Source: Symsagittifera roscoffensis | Lineage: Eukaryota > Xenacoelomorpha > Acoela > Convolutidae | Direction: 5' to 3' | Assembly (NCBI RefSeq): GCF_963678635.1 | Contig: NC_087069.1 | Span: forward strand, 3,916,166 to 3,980,165 | DNA length: 64,000 nt | In this document: positions 61,301 through 64,000 of the stretch, in pieces | Layout of the letters: each line of letters opens with the position of its first letter | How positions within the stretch are numbered: position 1 is the stretch's first letter | The notes under the pieces: generated by a model | Database searches by the model: none | Told to the model about the DNA's origin: nothing | The model's input: the letters and a program-made list of their open reading frames with translations, nothing else | Position numbers and translations under genes: made by a program

Positions 61301-64000
61301 AATGGCTAGCGTGGTAGCTTTAGACGTCGTAAATAAGAGTTCGACTCCCCGTAAGTGGTTACGCGGCTGAATTTTTTGACGATACCACGACCTATTTTTC
61401 GACCGTAATGGCTATCGTGGTAGGTTTGGAGGTTGTAGATAAGAGTTTGACTCTCCGTAAGTGGTAATGCGGTTGAAGTTTTTTGAGAATGCCTCGACTT
61501 ATTACTCAACCATATTGGTTAGCGTGGTAGTTTTAGAGTCGTAGATAAGAGTTCGACTCCCCGTAAGAGCTAACGCGGCTGAGTTTTTTGACGATGCCTT
61601 GACTTATTTTTCTACCATAATGGCTAGCATGGTAGGTTTGGAGGTCGTAGATAAGAGTTCGACTCCTATAAGTGGTAATTCGGCTGAAATTTTGGACAAT
61701 GCCTCGACTTATTTTTCGACCATAATGGCTAGCATGGTAGGTTTGGAGGTCTTAGATAAGAGTTCGACTCCTATAAGTGGTGATTCGGCTGAATTTTTTG
61801 ACAACGCCCTGACTCATTTTTCGACCATTATGGCTAGCGTGGTAGGTTTGGAGGTCGTAGATAAGAGTTCGACTCCCCGTAAGTGGTACTGCGGCTGAAG
61901 GTTTTGACAATGCCTCGACTTATTTTTCGACCATAATGGCTAGCGTGGTAGGTTTGGAGTTCGTAGATAGAAGTTCGACTCCTGTAAGTGATAGTTCGGC
62001 TGAATTTTTTGACAACGCCCTGACTCATTTTTCGACCATTATGGCTAGCGTGGTAGGTTTGGAGGTCGTAGATAAGAGTTCGACCCCCCGTAAGTGGTAC
62101 TGCGGCTGAAGGTTTTGACAATGCCTCGACTTATTTTTCTACCATAATGGCTAGCATGGTAGGTTTGGAGGTCGTAGATAAGAGTTCGACTCCTATAAGT
62201 GGTAATTCGGCTGAAATTTTGGACAATGCCTTGACTTATTTTTCGACCATAATGGCTAGCATGGTAGGTTTGGAGGTCTTAGATAAGAGTTCGACTCCTA
62301 TAAGTGGTGATTCGGCTGAATTTTTTGACAACGCCCTGACTCATTTTTCGACCATTATGGCTAGCGTGGTAGGTTTGGAGGTCGTAGATAAGAGTTCGAC
62401 CCCCCGTAAGTGGTACTGCGGCTGAAGGTTTTGACAATGCCTCGACTTATTTTTCGACCATAATGGCTAGAATGGTAGGTTTGGAGGTCGTAGATAAGAG
62501 TTCGATTCCTATAAGTGGTAATTCGGCTGAATTTTTGACAATGCCCCGACTCATTTTTCGACCATTATGGATATCGGGGTAGATTTATGAGGTTGTAGAC
62601 AAGAGTTTAACTCCCCGTACCATAAGTGGTAATGCGGCTGAATTTTTTGACAATGCCCCGACTTTTTTTGACCATTATGGCTAGCGTGGTAGGTTTGAAG
62701 GTCGTAGATAAGAGTTCGATCCCCCGAAAGTGGTAATGCGGCTGAAGGTTTTGTCAAGGCTTCGACTTATTTTTCGACCAAAATGGATATCGTGGTAGAT
62801 TTATGAGGTCGTAGACAAGAGTTCGACTCCCCGTAAGTGGTAACGCGGCTGAGTTTTTTGACAATGCCTCGGCTTATTTTTCGACCATAATGGCCAGCGT
62901 GGTAGGTTTGGAGGTCGTAGATAAGAGTTCGACCCCCCGTAAGTGGTACTGCGGCTGAAGGTTTTGACAATGCCTCGACTTATTTTTTGACCATAATGGC
63001 TAGCGTGGTAGGTTTGGAGTTCGTAGATAGAAGTTCGACTCCTGTAAGTGATAGTTCGGCTGAATTTTTTGACAACGCCCCGACTCATTTTTCGACCATT
63101 ATGGCTAGCGTGGTAGGTTTGCAGGTCGTAGATAAGAGTTCGACCCCCCGTAAGTGGTACTGCGGCTGAAGGTTTTGACAATGCCTCGACTTATTTTTCT
63201 ACCATAATGGCTAGCATGGTAGGTTTGGAGGTCGTAGATAAGAGTTCGACTCCTATAAGTGGTAATTCGGCTGAAATTTTGGACAATGCCTCGACTTATT
63301 TTTCGACCATAATGGCTAGCATGGTAGGTTTGGAGGTCTTAGATAAGAGTTCGACTCCTATAAGTGGTGATTCGGCTGAATTTTTTGACAACGCCCTGAC
63401 TCATTTTTCGACCATTATGGCTAGCGTGGTAGGTTTGTAGGTGGTAGATAAGAGTTCGACCCCCCGTAAGTGGTACTGCGGCTGAAGGTTTTGACAATGC
63501 CTCGACTTATTTTTCGACCATAATGGCTAGAGTGGTAGGTTTGGAGGTCGTAGATAAGAGTTCGATTCCTATAAGTGGTAATTCGGCTGAATTTTTGACA
63601 ATGCCCCGACTCATTTTTCGACCATTATGGATATCGGGGTAGATTTATGAGGTTGTAGACAAGAGTTTAACTCCCCGTACCATAAGTGGTAATGCGGCTG
63701 AATTTTTTGACAATGCCCCGACTTTTTTTGACCATTATGGCTAGCGTGGTAGGTTTGAAGGTCGTAGATAAGAGTTCGATCCCCCGAAAGTGGTAATGCG
63801 GCTGAAGGTTTTGTCAAGGCCTCGACTTATTTTTCGACCAAAATGGATATCGTGGTAGATTTATGAGGTCGTAGACAAGAGTTCGACTCCCCGTAAGTGG
63901 TAACGCGGCTGAGTTTTTTGACAATGCCTCGGCTTATTTTTCGACCATAATGGCCAGCGTGGTAGGTTTGGAGGTCGTAGATAAGAGTTCGACCCCCCGT
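55375..64000. repeat. Second satellite: about 80 tandem units of ~106 bp with tRNA-like pol III signals
   Basis: The consensus unit in order: CCGACTTATTTTTCGACCAT, AATGGCTAGCGTGGTAGG, TTTGGAGGTCGTAGATAAGA, GTTCGACTCCCCGTAAGTGG, TAATGCGGCTGAATTTTTTG, ACAATGC. TAGCGTGGTAGG matches an A-box at 11 of 12 positions, GTTCGACTC fits the B-box GWTCRANNC, and a T5-T6 run follows about 35 bp later. The A-B spacing (20 bp) is shorter than in tRNA genes. Units vary by substitutions and small indels. At the right end 62147-62940 recurs at 63207-64000 (1,060 bp). Open frames in the array are repeat by-products. It runs off the window. Confidence 0.93.

Noticed and set aside
55510-63817. Repeated open frames such as those starting MSKNSAALPLTGSRTLIYDL
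   Set aside because: By-products of the 106-bp satellite on both strands; the unit length is not a multiple of three and no frame is favoured.
55375-64000. CRISPR-like array
   Set aside because: The whole unit repeats with drift; there are no unique spacers between identical short repeats, and the context is eukaryotic.

Overview
The window looks like repeat-rich, AT-rich DNA from an invertebrate animal genome. A nematode or arthropod is my best guess, but the sequence alone does not settle it. Almost everything recognisable is mobile-element or satellite DNA. I see no convincing host gene apart from a possible first exon of a RING-finger gene near 51.6 kb. A run of exactly 200 Ns (30134-30333) marks a scaffold gap.

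Region 1 (1-18.5 kb) is a large Maverick/Polinton-type virus-like DNA transposon. Its minus-strand genes are tightly packed and often overlap. Read in transcription order they are: three small proteins with PC4-like folds, a small conserved protein, a DnaQ/RNase H-like exonuclease candidate, a small membrane protein, the A32/FtsK-type packaging ATPase, two small conserved proteins, the retrovirus-type integrase, the minor capsid protein, and a basic core-like protein. A 195-aa unknown gene (minus) lies back to back with a zinc-finger plus protein-primed DNA polymerase B gene (plus, 14.1-18.5 kb). The polymerase has frameshifts and stops but keeps exonuclease motifs, polymerase motifs A/B/C and an embedded Vsr-like nuclease segment. 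No major capsid protein or adenain-like protease is visible. They probably lie beyond the left edge or are lost. The element is rearranged by three successive direct duplications: 1-894 repeats 4010-4903; 8731-11340 repeats 4493-8730 with a 1.6-kb internal deletion; 13401-15431 repeats 11370-13400.

Region 2 (about 19-27.5 kb) is strongly G-poor on the plus strand. It carries a decayed glycoprotein resembling the chuvirus-like envelopes captured by BEL/Pao retrotransposons, a proline/glutamine-rich upstream stretch and a decayed downstream reading frame. Region 3 (27.5-30.1 kb) is an older, heavily mutated Maverick fragment with the same gene order as 1.3-4.3 kb. It directly abuts the G-poor element and ends at the gap. 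Region 4 (30.3-31.1 kb) is a broken BEL/Pao Gag-like gene on the minus strand.

Region 5 (31.1-34.4 kb) holds a perfect 16-bp inverted repeat and five diverged tandem copies of a roughly 490-550 bp AT-rich unit. Region 6 (34.4-45.0 kb) is a CpG-rich satellite built from 29/35/70-bp units with higher-order repeats. Region 7 (45.0-55.4 kb) is mostly non-coding: a foldback of a 9-bp motif, dispersed repeats, a 97-bp near-perfect hairpin and the RING exon candidate. Region 8 (55.4 kb to the end) is a second satellite of about 106-bp units. Each unit carries A-box-like, B-box-like and T-run signals resembling a tRNA-like RNA polymerase III gene, and the right end has a 1060-bp higher-order repeat.
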